DNA from: Earliella scabrosa
Lineage: Eukaryota > Basidiomycota > Agaricomycetes > Polyporales > Polyporaceae
Direction: 5' to 3'
NCBI GenBank assembly: GCA_022605405.1
Contig: JABYQQ010000004.1
Span: forward strand, 1,798,001-1,862,000
DNA: 64,000 nucleotides
Shown here: in pieces, positions 11,768-26,873 of the stretch
How positions within the stretch are numbered: position 1 is the first letter of the stretch
Layout: each line of letters opens with the position of its first letter
Notes under the pieces: model-generated
The model's database searches: none
The model's input: the letters and a program-made list of their open reading frames with translations, nothing else
What the model was told of the DNA's origin: nothing
Program-made: the position numbers and the translations under genes

Positions 11768-13600
11768 TCAATCAACAGGACTGGAAAGGTGCTTGGTAAG
11801 CCTTATGTGAGTGAAACCCAACAGGATTGACGTACAGAATCTCGCGGTCAGGATGGACGTGGATCGAGTTGTGGCTCGGGACGCCGAGGATGCGCGGGTA
11901 CGCGTTCAAGTTCTTGTGGAGCGTGAGCTGGAAGACCGACGACCCGCCCTGCCTATCAACATAAAGCAGACGCAAGCAATCAGCCAACACGCGCAAAAAG
12001 GACGCATCCTACACGTACCGAGCGATGATGGTCGCATACGCGAGGAAGAAGACCCAGATCCGATACCAGCGCTCGCCGTACGCCTTAACCACCTTCTCCC
12101 TGTTCCCGACCCAGTTCTTGTACCATCGCCAGATCGTCGCAGAGTAGTGCACGCCGAGCACGTCGATGTTCTTCACCTCGAATCCGGCCGCCTCGACCTG
12201 GGACACGACCCACCCGAGCGAGCACGACGCGTCCGCGCCCGGGAAAATGTACTTGTTCATGAACAAGCCCCAGATGAGGTCTTCGTACTGCCACGGCGGG
12301 CGGAGGCCCGCGACCTGGAGCAGGAAGATGCCGTCGTCGTCGAGCAGGTTGTACACCTGGCGCATGAAAGCGCCGTAGCGCCGGATGCCGATGTGCTCCG
12401 CCATCTCGAGCGCGACGATCTTGGTGTACGCGCCGCTCCCACCGGGGATGTCGCGGTAGTCGAGGCAGAGGATGCGTGCGCGGGAGGGGTCGCCGCCGTT
12501 GTCGAGGATGCGCTTGTTCCCGAAGGCGGCCTGCTTCTGGGCGAGCGTGAGGCCGGTGATGTCGCAGCCGTAGTTTTTGTGCGCGAAGGCGCAGAGGGTG
12601 CCCCAACCGCAGCCGATGTCGAGGACACGGTCCTCGGGCTTGAGGTTGAGCTGCGGGTATAACAATGTTAGTTAGATGCATGGTAGTTGTATATGCGATG
12701 ATCGAACTGACCTTTTCGCAGACAATGGTGAGCTTGTTGTCCTGGAGTTGCTCCAACGACTCCTCGATGGTGATGTCGCGGACGATCCCGGATGTGTAGA
12801 TCATGCGTGGTCCGAGAAACCTGAGCGTCCATATGTTTTCAAGATGCAGTAATTGACAGTCTACTTTCAACGTACCAGCCGTAGAAGTCATCGCCTCCTT
12901 CATACGAGACCAGAATGTCAATTGAAGGAAAGAGAGCACACGGGAAAGCAGCGGACGTACGGTCGTAGTTGTCGCGAATCTGAGTTTCGTCTTGGTCCTT
13001 CGAGTGCATGATGACTTCAGGAAGCATCTGGAAGAGGACATACTTGAAGAGCTCTGGGGTGAAGACCATCTTCGCCCAGTCATGACGGGCCTCCATGATT
13101 TCAAGGACATCGCCTGAAGGACATGTTCACGACGGTAAGCGGACGGGGAGAACGTGAGTAACCATCGCGCGTAGAATAGAATATCGGAGCACACCATTAA
13201 AGTCAATCTTCTCGTCGAAGAACGCGTCATGGAAGACCTGCATCGGGATCTTCTCCTTGCCATAGTACTTGGCCTTCAGCTCGAGATCCTTGATAGTGAT
13301 GTACTCCTCGATGTCGCGGCCAGGAAGCGGAACCTTCTCGTTCTTGCGGGGACCGTACATGCTCATGACGGTCCAATAGGCTATAGTGACCGGCACACCG
13401 AGCAGAGTGACGAGGAAGACATATGTCTTGAGGCCGCCATGGGAGACAACGGGGAGACTGCCTTTGACGACCCATGGGACACCAAGGACGAGACCAGCCA
13501 GCTGGGCGTTGGAGAAGTAGCCATTTCCCTCGGCGAGACCGACAAGAGGAGCATTCTTGATGGCTGGAATGTCCGTGAGGGTGACAGCGTAGGCAGACAT
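11768..13600 (-). CDS. Sphingolipid C9-methyltransferase (cyclopropane-synthase-like)
   Basis: Adds a methyl group from SAM to C9 of the sphingoid base of fungal glucosylceramides, at the ER membrane (family knowledge). Seven exons join in frame: 13195-13600, 12961-13113, a 22-bp exon at about 12,878-12,899, 12712-12820, 12019-12650, 11836-11952 and 11768-11780, for about 483 residues. Two N-terminal membrane segments lie around residues 35-80. The SAM motif VLDIGCGWGTLC follows LNLKPEDR. Further conserved segments are GLTLAQKQAAF, YDRGDDFYGWFLGPRMIYTSG, EMAEHIGIRRYG and GVHYSATIW. If the last 55-bp intron is retained, translation runs to a stop at 11772 with a longer tail. The start at 13600 gives the usual N-terminus. 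Confidence 0.9.
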
Positions 13601-14944
13601 CGTTCGTCTCGGCGGTTGTGAGCTCGACCTCAAACGGGACGCCAGTGCACGAACTGCGGACGGTCAGTGAGGCGCGTATAAAAGGATCGAGTGGGATCGC
13701 CCCGTGGCAACGAGGGTGCATGCAAGAATTATTGTCTGTCGTACGATGCGCCATACGGCGCTTGGATCCCCAGGGTATGCGAGAGTACAACTTCTCTGGG
13801 CAGACGCTCATCGTCATGGTATTTCGGCAAGTCCACATTCATTCTGGACATCTTCACCCTTCCAGGACAGGGAGTCGATAAGCTTGTGAGTGAGATGCGA
13901 CGCTGTCAAACTCCGGGGTTAACGGTATCTGATATGCGTTGTGCCCGAGGTCTTAAGCGCGCCAGGGACACGGGGAACTATTACATAGCATTCCGGCCTG
14001 CGCGGATGACCCAGTTAGCCCTGCAACAAGCGAAGAGCCGTCGCTACCAGCAACGCACGAGATGCCGAACCACGGGTCCCGTTTCGGAGACGAGGTTCGT
14101 GTGACGCAGACCTTCAAGTGGGGCGCGTGGGGGCGTGATGCAGTGGGATATCAGGTCAAATCTCTTCTCCTCTTTTCATGTGAAGTGCGCATACCTATAT
14201 CCTTGCCTTGTACGAGCGCAATCGCTTCTCTGTCGTCGTCTACGGAGTAGACCTCCAGCACCGAGCTCTGATTCTGGTAGCAGATGAGTGAGTCGAACTT
14301 GTATACTCCGAATCAACACAAGACACTCACTATTCAGAGTATCAGGGTCCAACTTGTCAACTTGGAGCATGACCACTGGCACGGAGTCCGTTCAAATATT
14401 CAATTGCCAGCTCTAGGTTGCGCTTCTCTGGTGACTACTCAAGCTAGCAACGTGAACGAACACGGATGCCTCAAACCGGTCTTCACTACAGGCAGTCTTA
14501 TGCGATTGGCCGAGCGTGCTATCGCGGAGGTGAGCATGAAGTTGACGACAAGTTCCGACTGTGAGCGCGACGCCCGCAGGCGCTTCCTCACGCCACAAGC
14601 GCGACATTCCGACGAAGCGCATTAGTCAGCAGGCTGACGTGGACGGAACAACGGGCACAAGCACTCTTATGTTCTGACGACATACTCCCCGTCGGCATCG
14701 GTTGGACACAGCCAGCTACACTCGATGCGATCTGTCCACTTCGTTTCAGCTCGTTCATTGGTCGCACAGCGGTGGACGTCGGTCAGATTCGGAGCGATGG
14801 AGCCCTGCGAAGGAACCCATACACGCAACGACCACTGTGGTCGGACAACTCTACCCGAACGTCTAGGATCCACCATTCCCTCCGATCCCCTTATAAACCA
14901 CTAGCTCTCTGAAGACTTTTGTCACTTCAAACCGGCTTCAACTC
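13601..14944. other. Gene-free interval with phosphate-carrier promoter
   Basis: No gene could be supported over 1.3 kb. A TATAAA at 14892-14897 lies about 48 bp upstream of the phosphate carrier ATG. Open frames here have no domains and no consistent splicing. Confidence 0.45.
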
Positions 14945-16432
14945 ATGGCTCACCTCGCTGCCCCTATCAAGTGGAATGCCAGGCAAGTCGTCAACGTTCA
15001 ACCCGTAGTGCTTTCGCACAGCGGCCTTACAATCAGACTTCCAGGTATCGCGATTCGGTCCCCCATGACAGTTGGTACTACACCATCTGCATGGTCAGTG
15101 GCGGACTTGCATGCGGCTTCACTCATGCCGGCATGACCCCCCTCGACGTTACCAAATGTAATATGCAGGTGCGTATCCTCCTCTCTCCGAACCTTCCTTT
15201 TCTTAGAGTCATACCACTGGTCGGTGCGAACGTGACTCTCTTGGCGTGAGTGGAGAGTCACATTCCGCACTGTTGAGGCGTCTCCGGACAAATGTATTTG
15301 AGCAGGGGGCTGAAAGGCCCAGCACATCACGATGGTGCATGATGTCCAAGGAATATTAATGGCGCTGGGATGTTAGCTCCGTCCCGTTGGACAGAGCATT
15401 TCCTCCGAATATCTGCTTAACGGCCATGGCTCGAGCGTACCCGTTGCAGTGCGTTGTCTGCGCCGATGATCCGCACGCACATCCGGATGTAGAGGCGTAG
15501 TCGCCCAGCTGGGCCGAACTTTGCTCGTCTCTATTCTCTGCCATATCTATTTTCGTGCTAAAGACGCTCACATTGACGACAACAGGTCAACCCAACCAAG
15601 TATAAGGGCGTGTTCAGCGGAGCCAGAACCATTGTCGCCGAAGAGGGCGGCAAAGGCCTCTGGAAAGGTGTCGGGCCGACGTTCGTTGGCTACACGCTCC
15701 AGGGCATGTTCAAGTACGGCCTCTACGAAATCTTCAAAGATGTATACATGAACCTCGCCGGCGAGGAAGCCTCAGCAAAGTACAAAGGCGCGATCTGGCT
15801 TGCAGGCTCTGCTACCGCCGAGGTCTTCGCCGACATCGCGCTATGTCCGCTCGAGATGACCAAAGTCAAGATCCAGACGAGCCAGCCCGGGACATTCCCG
15901 GTCCCCATGCTCGCTGCGATGCGCGAGATGCGCAAGCTCAAGGCAGAGACGCGGTATCCGTTTGGCTCCCTCGTCCCGCTCTGGTCGCGTCAGGTTCGTC
16001 ACGATCGCATTGATGACGTATACGGGCGCTCACTGACTCGGGCTCGCCGGCCCGCAGATCCCGTACACAATGGCGAAGTTCTTCCTGTTCGAGTACACCG
16101 TCGAGCTCTTCTACCGGCACATCTTCACGCGGCCAAAGGAGACATACGGCAAGCCGACTCAGCTTGGCATCACCTTTGCGTCGGGGTACCTCGCGGGCAT
16201 CGTCTGCGCCGTCGTCTCGCACCCCGCGGACTCGGTCGTGTCGCTCATGGGCAAGCCCGCAAACAAGGGCAAGCCGCTCGCGCAGATCGCGTCTGAGACG
16301 GGCATCGTCACGCTCGCGACGAAGGGCTTGGGCGCACGCGTGGTCATGATCGGCACGCTGACGGGCTTCCAGTGGTGGATCTACGATACGTGCAAGACGG
16401 TGATGGGGCTGGGCACGACCGGAGGCAAGTAG
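14945..16432 (+). CDS. Mitochondrial phosphate carrier protein
   Basis: Member of the mitochondrial carrier family that imports inorganic phosphate with protons through the inner membrane. Four exons (14945-14982, 15045-15168, 15586-15993, 16058-16432) join in frame to about 314 residues, the usual size. The three carrier signatures are PLDVTK (in CGFTHAGMTPLDVTKCNMQ), PLEMTK and HPADSVV, each followed by the expected G-rich second helix (GLWKGVGPTFVGY, ATKGLGARVVMIG). Intron 1 has a GC donor (CCAG/GCAAGT) and a CCAG acceptor. Intron 2 is 417 bp, much longer than other introns in the window. Start at 14945 follows a TATA box. Confidence 0.9.
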
Positions 16433-16834
16433 AGGCATAATGCTCACACCGTCTGTTGGCCTGGCGTAGTATCGAGGCGCTTCAGGTAGTTGTTGGATAA
16501 TCGATACAAGTTGTTCTCAGTCCGGGGATCTCTCCTCCCGCCCGCTCAATATCGTTAAGTCCCCACGAAGTCGCCGACCCGAGGTAGTACCGTTCAGGCG
16601 CTGGTCATCTCGACGTTGTTGGAGCTCGCAAATCCGCGTCAGCGTGGATGAGGTCGAAGCTCTCGCTGCGACGTAGTTAGCACAATTGTCATATTCAGAG
16701 CCAACCCTGCGCTGGGAGGCTGGATCGCAGTGGGACGGCCACTAAGTACATGCGCTATCGTACCGTACTTGGTCAGTGTACACGAAGTACGTTTTATTCG
16801 GACTACATCCCATCTACTCGTTCAATACGGGTGG
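16433..16834. other. Intergenic region
   Basis: Convergent intergenic spacer between the phosphate carrier and F-box-like gene B. Nothing recognisable is present. Confidence 0.5.
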
Positions 16835-17701
16835 TCAGTGCAGCTCAATATGGTCCGGCTCCATAACGATCCTGCAGGTTTTCGGTAGAAGCAAGAAGCC
16901 AAGCAGTAAAACACGGTAATAATGGATGAGGCGCACGTCCACCTCCATCCTCAACGGATTGATCTTATCCACCAGCTTCAGAATCTCCAGGCGGGCCAGA
17001 CGTATGCGTTGGCTCACGCGCGTCACGAGGGGGTACATGCACCTGGCCATGTTCCGTGTCTCCAGCACCCTAAGCTGCGGCATCTCCATGAGGAGCTTCA
17101 GAAAGTCTTCTGCAACGATGGGGGCACCCCGGCAGCGCCAGTCGCCCGCAATGTAGAGGGTTGTCAGGGCAGGGAAGGGCCCTTGGGGTATGAAGGTGAG
17201 CCCGACAAACGCGAGGCTGCGGAGGTTCTTGCTCCCTCCAAACAGCGGTTTGATGGGATGCACCGTCGCGCACAGCCCCAGCCCAATACTGCAGTGCCTG
17301 AGGTTAGGCAGGGGAATCGACAGGAATGCGTCGAGGTAGTCTGCGGATTCGCAGGGGATGGGCCAGCACGAGAGCTCGTGCACGCGCTCCCCGTGCTCCC
17401 GAAGGAACGCAAACTCGAGTCTTGTCGGCTCTCGAGGGGAGAGGTGGACGTAGAGTGGCCAATCTGGGCGGTAGTACCGTACGTATCGGGTGAGGAGTTT
17501 CGGTCCGGCAGGCACCGACGGCGTCATGGCGGTGGACCACAACGACGGTGTGCCAAGCGCGATTGCCCGCCAGTAGCGGCAGGTTTGCGCGATGGGCTCC
17601 AGTTGCGCGGTGTTCCGGGTGTGCTCCGTGCAGTAGTCCGGCCACGCGCGACCGATGAGCTTGTCGGGGATCATGTCGAAGATGATCGCCCAAATCTCCA
17701 C
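16835..17701 (-). CDS. F-box-like protein B
   Basis: Predicted SCF adaptor; target unknown. The main exon encodes LPVEIWAIIFDMIP at its start (F-box helix 1), then TCRYWRAIALGTPSLW (F-box helix 3 region), then roughly 240 residues with regularly spaced leucines (for example LPNLRHCSIGLGL, FPALTTLYI, MPQLRVLE) that resemble the body of other basidiomycete F-box proteins. The stop is at 16835. The true start is unresolved: the coding frame stays open upstream of 17701 to about 17,810 without a convincing in-frame ATG, so a small upstream exon is likely. It is shorter than F-box genes A, D and E. Confidence 0.7.
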   Translation of the reverse strand: MEIWAIIFDMIPDKLIGRAWPDYCTEHTRNTAQLEPIAQTCRYWRAIALGTPSLWSTAMTPSVPAGPKLLTRYVRYYRPDWPLYVHLSPREPTRLEFAFLREHGERVHELSCWPIPCESADYLDAFLSIPLPNLRHCSIGLGLCATVHPIKPLFGGSKNLRSLAFVGLTFIPQGPFPALTTLYIAGDWRCRGAPIVAEDFLKLLMEMPQLRVLETRNMARCMYPLVTRVSQRIRLARLEILKLVDKINPLRMEVDVRLIHYYRVLLLGFLLLPKTCRIVMEPDHIELH

Positions 17702-18429
17702 GGGAAGTTGGTAGGCAGGTTGGGACGCATTGTGCTGACGACGAACGACTAGGCTCGTCTCATCGATATTATCTTTTGTATCGCTGTACTGTGAACGGCC
17801 TCATGAGTACGCATGCAGTGCAGGAGAAAGAACTACTCACAAGCATAGAGCTGTACTCGTCGTTCGTGGTTCCAGCAAGCCCACAGTACAGTACAGATCA
17901 GCAACAATCCCGTCGTTCTAAGGTGAATCAATTACAAGTTACATACCTGTCCAGCAGTCCTGGATACATGTCAGCACAGTGTGTTCTCTGCAATGCTAGG
18001 CGAATGGGTGAAAATTGCGCTCTTAGCCGCGCAGCTGCGCTTGCGAAGCCCTGCGCCCACGTCAAAAGGTACTTCCCGAATCCCGAACCCACGAGGCGTG
18101 ATACGGCTGGCTAGATGGGGAACATGCATGAGTACGAGGGTGAGTCACCCTCAGCAGGCTGCATTCGGGTCCGAATTCGGTAGTACGGTAGGAGACAGTA
18201 GTAGCAGCGTACATGGCAAACGTCGTATATCACCGAGTATCAACGCCAACCTCCGAATGCGACTCGAGGACGGGATACAGGACAGGGACCCGCATCAATG
18301 TCCCTCCACACTTCTTCCGAGTTGTCGGGTCAAGAAACACTTTTCCTGTGCATTCGTCCGAGTCATCCATGTCGTGCTCGCTGCAGGCCAGCTCAGTGTC
18401 TGCATACGTTAGAGATGGATTGAATGCAC
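17702..18429. other. Intergenic region
   Basis: Nothing is recognised except a possible missing 5' exon of F-box-like gene B. Confidence 0.4.
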
Positions 18430-20803
18430 TTACTCATGGAGATGTTTGATCATGTCGTGGCCCCTAGCACGATCCCCGCACATCGCGCAGACCCAGTCGT
18501 GCTGAAAGCTGTTCAGATCGCTGACCCACATCCCATGTGCTTCGTCTTCGAGTGGCCGCACGAGATCCATCGCCTCCTCACTGACGAGCTCCCAAACGTC
18601 GTGAGTGGACGCTACGAATGCGCCCGTGACAGGGTCGAACACGAGCCTCCGGTCCGCCGGTCCACCAATCGAGTGGTTCAGCTGGCCGAGTAGACGTATG
18701 AGTGTTCAGAGGTTGAACAAGGTATCCTCCACAAGCAATCCCACTCACCGCTGCTTCCCATGTGTATACATATTCCTCTCGTCCTTCCTCCGCGCAAACG
18801 AGACAACGGACTCGCCTGTCGCAAAGCTCCAGTTCCTGGTACGTTGCACGGAGAGGATCCAGTCCGAGAGCTCGCACAATAAGTCGCATCATCCCTATGA
18901 TTGCACCCGCATGGTCCTTGATAGGAGCAAGGTGGCTATCCCAGCACCGATCCTCGTACCAGAAGACGGAACGGGCTTTCGACCATGCTAGAGCGCTAGA
19001 GACATCCTTTGCTATGGTGACATAGGTGTCGTTGTGATTGAGAGCTCGATCCTTGACACCGCCGGAGTGGAGACAGCTGTGTCCTAGGACCTCGGGGAAG
19101 CGCCAGATGCAGATTGTCCCGTCCCTCCCAGGCGACGGATTGTAGCCGTGGAAGCATACGAACACGGCGATTGCGAGCTCAGTGATGTCGATATCCTCCG
19201 GCACGTCGGGTAGGTAGAAACGAAGGAACTCGGTGAATTCGCGCTTTCGTTCGGTTTCCCATCGCGTTATCATCGATGGCAGGACATTCGTGAAGTGCTC
19301 GATCGTGACCGGCTCCGAAGTTGGTGCCTCGCAAAGGGCTCTGCAGGTATCTGTGAGAGCTAGATCCATCAAAGACGGTCTGTTCACCATCTTCGCCGTG
19401 ATCGGAAGAGGTTCGATGTATTGCAGCATCGCGTGGTAGAGATCGCGTAGGCGGGAACAGATAGCAGCTTTGTGTTCTCGCTCGAGGCGTACTGTGCGAA
19501 CTCGTTTGAGATATGGAGTGACCGCCTTTCGGGCTTTCTCGTAGCCTGCAATACATGATAAACAGTGTTGCCCCCATGCCTCATTATCGTGGAGGAGTGC
19601 ACGAACCTTCTTCAGTCAGCTTGGTTGCAACCGCGAGTCCGGAAAACCGATGCGACGCGCTTGGGCCCATTTTATCTAGGAACAGAAGCTCCGCGCCCCA
19701 ACCGTCGTTTCGTAAGCGTCGGAGGAATCTAACTGTCAGTGAGAAACGCATCATCGGCCCCTGCAAAAGGTAACTCACTGAGACAGCCACAATTTGCACT
19801 TCGCCCTTAGCTTGGCCTCCCTGGCCCTCTGTAAGAGTTCATACCAATCCGAGCACTTCACTGCAAACTTGTCCCGTTGATCTTTCTCTGCCAGCCGAGC
19901 ATGAAGGAGTTGAGATCTGTGTTGGTGGATGTTTGAGCCTGCGGGTGCAGCAAGATAGTCGTCCACGAGCTTGTCCAACTCCGCCCTGCAAACTCGTCGG
20001 TCGCCAAGATTGCCTCTCCGCTCGCCGCAGTGGTCCAAATTGAAGAGGTAGAAGGGGAGATAGAACGGCTCACGCGCCCAACTCATCTTGGGGTATTGGC
20101 TCAGATTCAGCTCCTCAAGCTTTCGAGAAGCGGTATCTCTTGAGTATGACCTGTTCCATCGAGATGCGATTAGTGTGCGCCAGACAGCAGCCAGCATCAT
20201 CGACTCACTGCTCCATTGCGCAGCCCTCGCATAGTCGCCTAAACCAGAACCATTGAGACCTCTTCACTGGGCCCTCCCCACAAGCCTGCTCAAAGTACAT
20301 ATTAGGGCTCTTCTGAGACGTGTAAGTTAACTTTGCAACCCACCTGGCAATGTGTTGAGAAAAGCAAGTGGGCGAACGCCGGCTCACTCATAAACGGGGG
20401 ACACGGGGGCAAGTCGTCGCTGTTCCTGAGTGCGGCTACCCAAAGACGCTTGTTGCTCGGATGCAAGAAGAAGGCGCGGAATCTCCTGCATGTTCGAGCG
20501 AGGTTGTAGAGATCGGACAATTGCATGTACGCGAACACCTGGTTAGAGCTTGTCGTCAGTACACACCAGCCCCGAGCCCCTCCTCCCCCCTTCTCCCCCA
20601 GATCATTTCACACACACCTCGAGTTCAACCTCTACAGGGAGATCCAGCAGTGCGCCCAGGATGCCGTCCAACGGAATCTTCGAACGTCGCCTCATGGTTG
20701 GAGCAAAGTAGGGCTGCTTTGGAACAGCGCCGCGGGTGGCTGGACGGGTGACTTGCACTGACGAGTCCGACGTCGTCATCCTAGGCTTCTTTCGCGGAGG
20801 CAT
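18430..20803 (-). CDS. F-box protein C (large basidiomycete-type, with cysteine-rich C-terminus)
   Basis: Predicted SCF adaptor of a family common in Agaricomycetes; the substrate is unknown. The start is the ATG at 20803 (MPPRKKPRM). The F-box spans two exons: LPVEVELE, then VFAYMQLSDLYNLARTCRRFRAFFL. It is followed by family segments LPPCPPFMSEPAFAHLLF, WAREPFYLPFYL, and a long exon (to about 18,690) with MVNRPSLMDLALTDTCRALC, EHFTNVLPSMITRW and FLRFYLPDVPEDIDI. The C-terminus holds RVRCLVCAEEGRE and a last-exon HDWVCAMCGDRARGHDMIKHLHE, which looks like a C2HH zinc finger. At least seven exons; some internal borders are not resolved. No stop interrupts the exons that I could join. Confidence 0.8.
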
Positions 20804-21571
20804 GGCGAGGAGTAGCCGCTTTCTATGGTGTGGACTGGTGGATGGTGATGGGTGGAAGGTAGGATTTAAGCGCCTGTGTCGACGAGCTTTCAACGGTGAG
20901 CGCCAAGCGCTCACTAGCCGCTGCGTAACCACCTTTCATGGTACTAGGAGAATATTTTTAGTGGAGCGCGTATTGCCTTGAGCTACATTGGTCCCCGAGG
21001 GGCATGTCGTGTAGCTCAGCCAACGAGAGTTGGCTAGGCGCGCTGGGCGACCCTAGGGATTTGAAGTTCCTAGGAGAATTCGATCCCGACGCTGGGCGCG
21101 CATACAACAGGGATAAAGCGATTGGAGCTGGTAACGTCAGAGCGGTCGCGGCGTATGCGGAGTTGTGTAGCGCACGGCCTGTCGAGGAGCTTCCTTCGTG
21201 CAGCGCTTGATACTCACGGCCATCATGCACCACCCACTGGCACAATCGCGCACTATCGGTCAGCATCGCTATGGCCATGAGATGAATCGTTGGTGACTCA
21301 CAAGTCACAAGGGAGGGCACCGTATGTTCCCGGATGAACCTCTGGACGAACGCCTAGAGCAGAAAGCCATCCTCGACGTTAGTGGTCCCCCCTCCGCCCT
21401 TACCCTTACCCTGTTGCATTTGTACGCCTCCTTGTATGGATGAGCCCAGTGGCGGGACGTCTTCCACCCGTTCCGGCATGTCGCAGCGGTACGCTGTTAC
21501 AAGGGCGTATAACATAGCTTCCAAAAAAGTACAGCCGCTCCCCAGACGCAGCGAGCACAATCCCCGTATAA
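20804..21571. other. Intergenic region
   Basis: No gene is recognised over about 770 bp between the start of F-box gene C and the stop of the DGAT2-like gene. An open minus-strand frame at 20,958-21,320 has no domain. Confidence 0.45.
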
Positions 21572-23653
21572 TCACTCGATGATGCTCAGCTCCTTCTTCC
21601 GCGTCCGTGCGAACTCGTCCTTGTACGTATTCCAGATCCTACAGCAGCCACAGACAGCATGAGCAATGATGAGAGGGTGAACGCACGAACGCCGAAGGGA
21701 AGTGGGAATAGACGCACCGCATCAGTTCGTCTATGTACTGCTGCTGAACATGCATGATCTCCTCTAATGTCGGCTTGTCGCACTGCACGACGTGAATGGG
21801 GTGCCCAACTTCCGAGGCGGCCCCGCAGAGATAAGTACTCAATCCGGGTGCCGACGATGGAGGATCGCGATACTCACTAACTGCGACTATCCGTTTACGA
21901 TACGGCATCAAGCCAAGGTTATCTGAAGCGAGCGCACTCAACGAAGGCGCAGAGTAGTCATGGAGATCAGTGCTCACAATTTAACAGTCCACGGCCATGG
22001 AAGAGCGGCAGCGTGAAGCCGAAGATGTTCTGGAACTTCTTCTGCAGGGAGTAAAGAGTGGTGCCCTTTTCGTTGGGCATTTGTCTGTAAATCTATCATG
22101 CAGGATGTTACTGGTCAGTATATGCGGATGGAAGTGACGGTCCAGAGACGTACATCATTCTCGCCGAATGAGAACACAGGAACCAGGTCGGCACTGGAAG
22201 CAGTGAGCATGACCATCGCAGTAATGGCGGGGGGAAGCGGCTTACCCATGTTGAATGGCAATCTTGATGAAACCGAGCCTACATAACGCGTCGTTCGGCA
22301 CCATACACCACATGAACCGCGCTGCGAACGAACCTTTTCCTCAACGTGAGATCCGCGGTACCGGGGTGTGCGCTCAAGCTCTCTGCAGCGCCGCCCACAA
22401 CGATGGTGATGGCCTGACCGGGGCCACCCTTGAGGATGTTCGAGCACGACTGCTTCGACACCGAGCAGATGCCCATAGCGAGGATGATGTCGCGGTAGAA
22501 CGGGACGCGGAAGTTGGACGTAAGGGTGAGCAAGTGCGGCACGATGCCGGGGAACGCGGCGGAGAAGCCTGTGCCTGGCGCGGAGAAGCCCAGGTGAGCG
22601 CAGCGCGAGCCGGATAGACAAATGGCCACCTACTTTCGGTCGCGAATGTGCAGATAGCGCCCCTAGAACGCGAGTAGGTTAAGGTTCGACGTGCGTGAGG
22701 CTGAGGCATGAGCGCAACTTGGAAGGCTTACATCCCGATGATGCCTACAGTTACGCAAACATGAGATCACACTGATTACATACAGGACGCGGTACGCACC
22801 ATGCGGATGGTATCCGAACACATACGGCCTATCTGGCGGGAGGTCGCACGTCTGACCGACGAGCAGCGGGGCTCAGAGCCAAACGTGGGCGGACGATAAG
22901 GCAGCTCACCTTCAGAAACCTTCACGGGATGAACCCTTAAGAATGAGACGCATACATGGGCCAGCGAATGCACTCACGATGCGGGGTAGTACTCAGCGAA
23001 GTACCTCCAGAACCTCAGGGAGCGGAACCACGGGCTCAGTCGTCCCCCGTGCTCCGGGCTTTTGTCGATGTATGCTATCCATATCCAATACGCGGCAAGG
23101 AGCGGCCAGAGAGGCGGGAAGGAGCTGCACGGTCACGGAAACCCGACGGATCCGCAACATCCCGTCAGTTACTTGGTTCCAGTGGCACGGAAGGGGGCGC
23201 GCAGGAGAGTGGGGGTAGACGGGACGCAGGGAAGGAGTTGAGGAAGGTTGAATACAGCAAAGTTACTCACAGGAGGAAGAAGAACGTGAACGTTCCCCAG
23301 ACGATCAACGTCGACCATATCGCGACTGCGAGTGTCTGCAGTCTCCGTTTCCGGGGGATCTTCGAAGGCACAAACCTGCCTCAGCCAACCGCGACCAGGA
23401 GAGACCACAGGTTTTTCACCCCAAAAGGCAGCGTGTTCGAGCAAGCGCGAGGGCGGCAACAAATGAAAGCGACCACGAGATGTCAGCGACTGCTCCCGGA
23501 GGCCAGAGGAAGGACGCACTCGATATGTGCGTGGAGATTCGTGACGGGCTTGAGAGGGGTGGTGGTGAGGCTGCTGAGGCTGCTTAATCGTTCGCGGAGG
23601 GAGGAAGACGAGACGGTGCGGGTGGCAGACGTGAATGCCTTGCGGACCTCCAT
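21572..23653 (-). CDS. Diacylglycerol O-acyltransferase type 2 (DGAT2 family)
   Basis: Makes triacylglycerol from diacylglycerol and acyl-CoA at the ER and lipid droplets. About ten short exons read in order on the minus strand: MEVRKAFTSATRTV (ATG at 23653), then FVPSKIPRKRRLQTLAVAIW with a membrane hairpin (STLIVWGTFTFFFLL; LWPLLAAYWIWIAYI), then WFRSLRFWRYFAEYYPAS, then YVFGYHPHG with the HPHG catalytic signature, GIIGMGAICTFATE, and TGFSAAFPGIVPHLLTLTSN. Next come VPFYRDIILAMGICSV, AITIVVGGAAESL, LGFIKIAIQHG and VPVFSFGEND. The C-terminal part has FTLPLFHGRG, VGHPIHV and a final exon ending TRKKELSIIE. The small exon before the HPHG exon is the least certain join. All key motifs are intact. 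Confidence 0.9.
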
Positions 23654-24046
23654 CGTGCTCAAGCTCACGGGGGCGACCGGGGCGCGCCAGACAGGGTCGC
23701 GTAAGCTCGTGTGTTGGGTCCGAGTCGACGGCGATGGAGGAGAGAGTCGGAGGCGAGGGATCCCGGGAGGACAGCGAAGGAGCGAAGAAATGAAGGTGCA
23801 ATTTGAGTAGACGGCAGGGCTCGCGCGTGCTGCCCGTGCTTGTCCCTATGGCGTCACTACCGCGTCGGCACAAGCCCAAACTGACCGACGGGCGACTGCT
23901 GAAAACACACGCTCGCGCACAATTGATGAGAGATCGATGTGATTCATGCTATACTACAGACTGCGATCTAGACATTTTGCACGAGAACTCGAAGCCAAAA
24001 ACATCCATCATACACGCGCACATCCGACAACAACGGGCACCGGCGC
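23654..24046. other. Intergenic region
   Basis: A spacer of about 390 bp between the DGAT2-like gene and CDC48. Nothing is recognised. Confidence 0.5.

Positions 24047-26873
<2,827 letters not shown>

Noticed and set aside
12085..13263. 392-codon minus-strand frame overlapping the sphingolipid methyltransferase
   Set aside because: It runs through introns and in the wrong frame of the true exons, giving Arg/His/Pro-rich sequence typical of a shadow frame.
21009..21020. GTAGCTCAGCC resembling a tRNA D-arm
   Set aside because: No T-arm at the right distance and no pairing acceptor stem.
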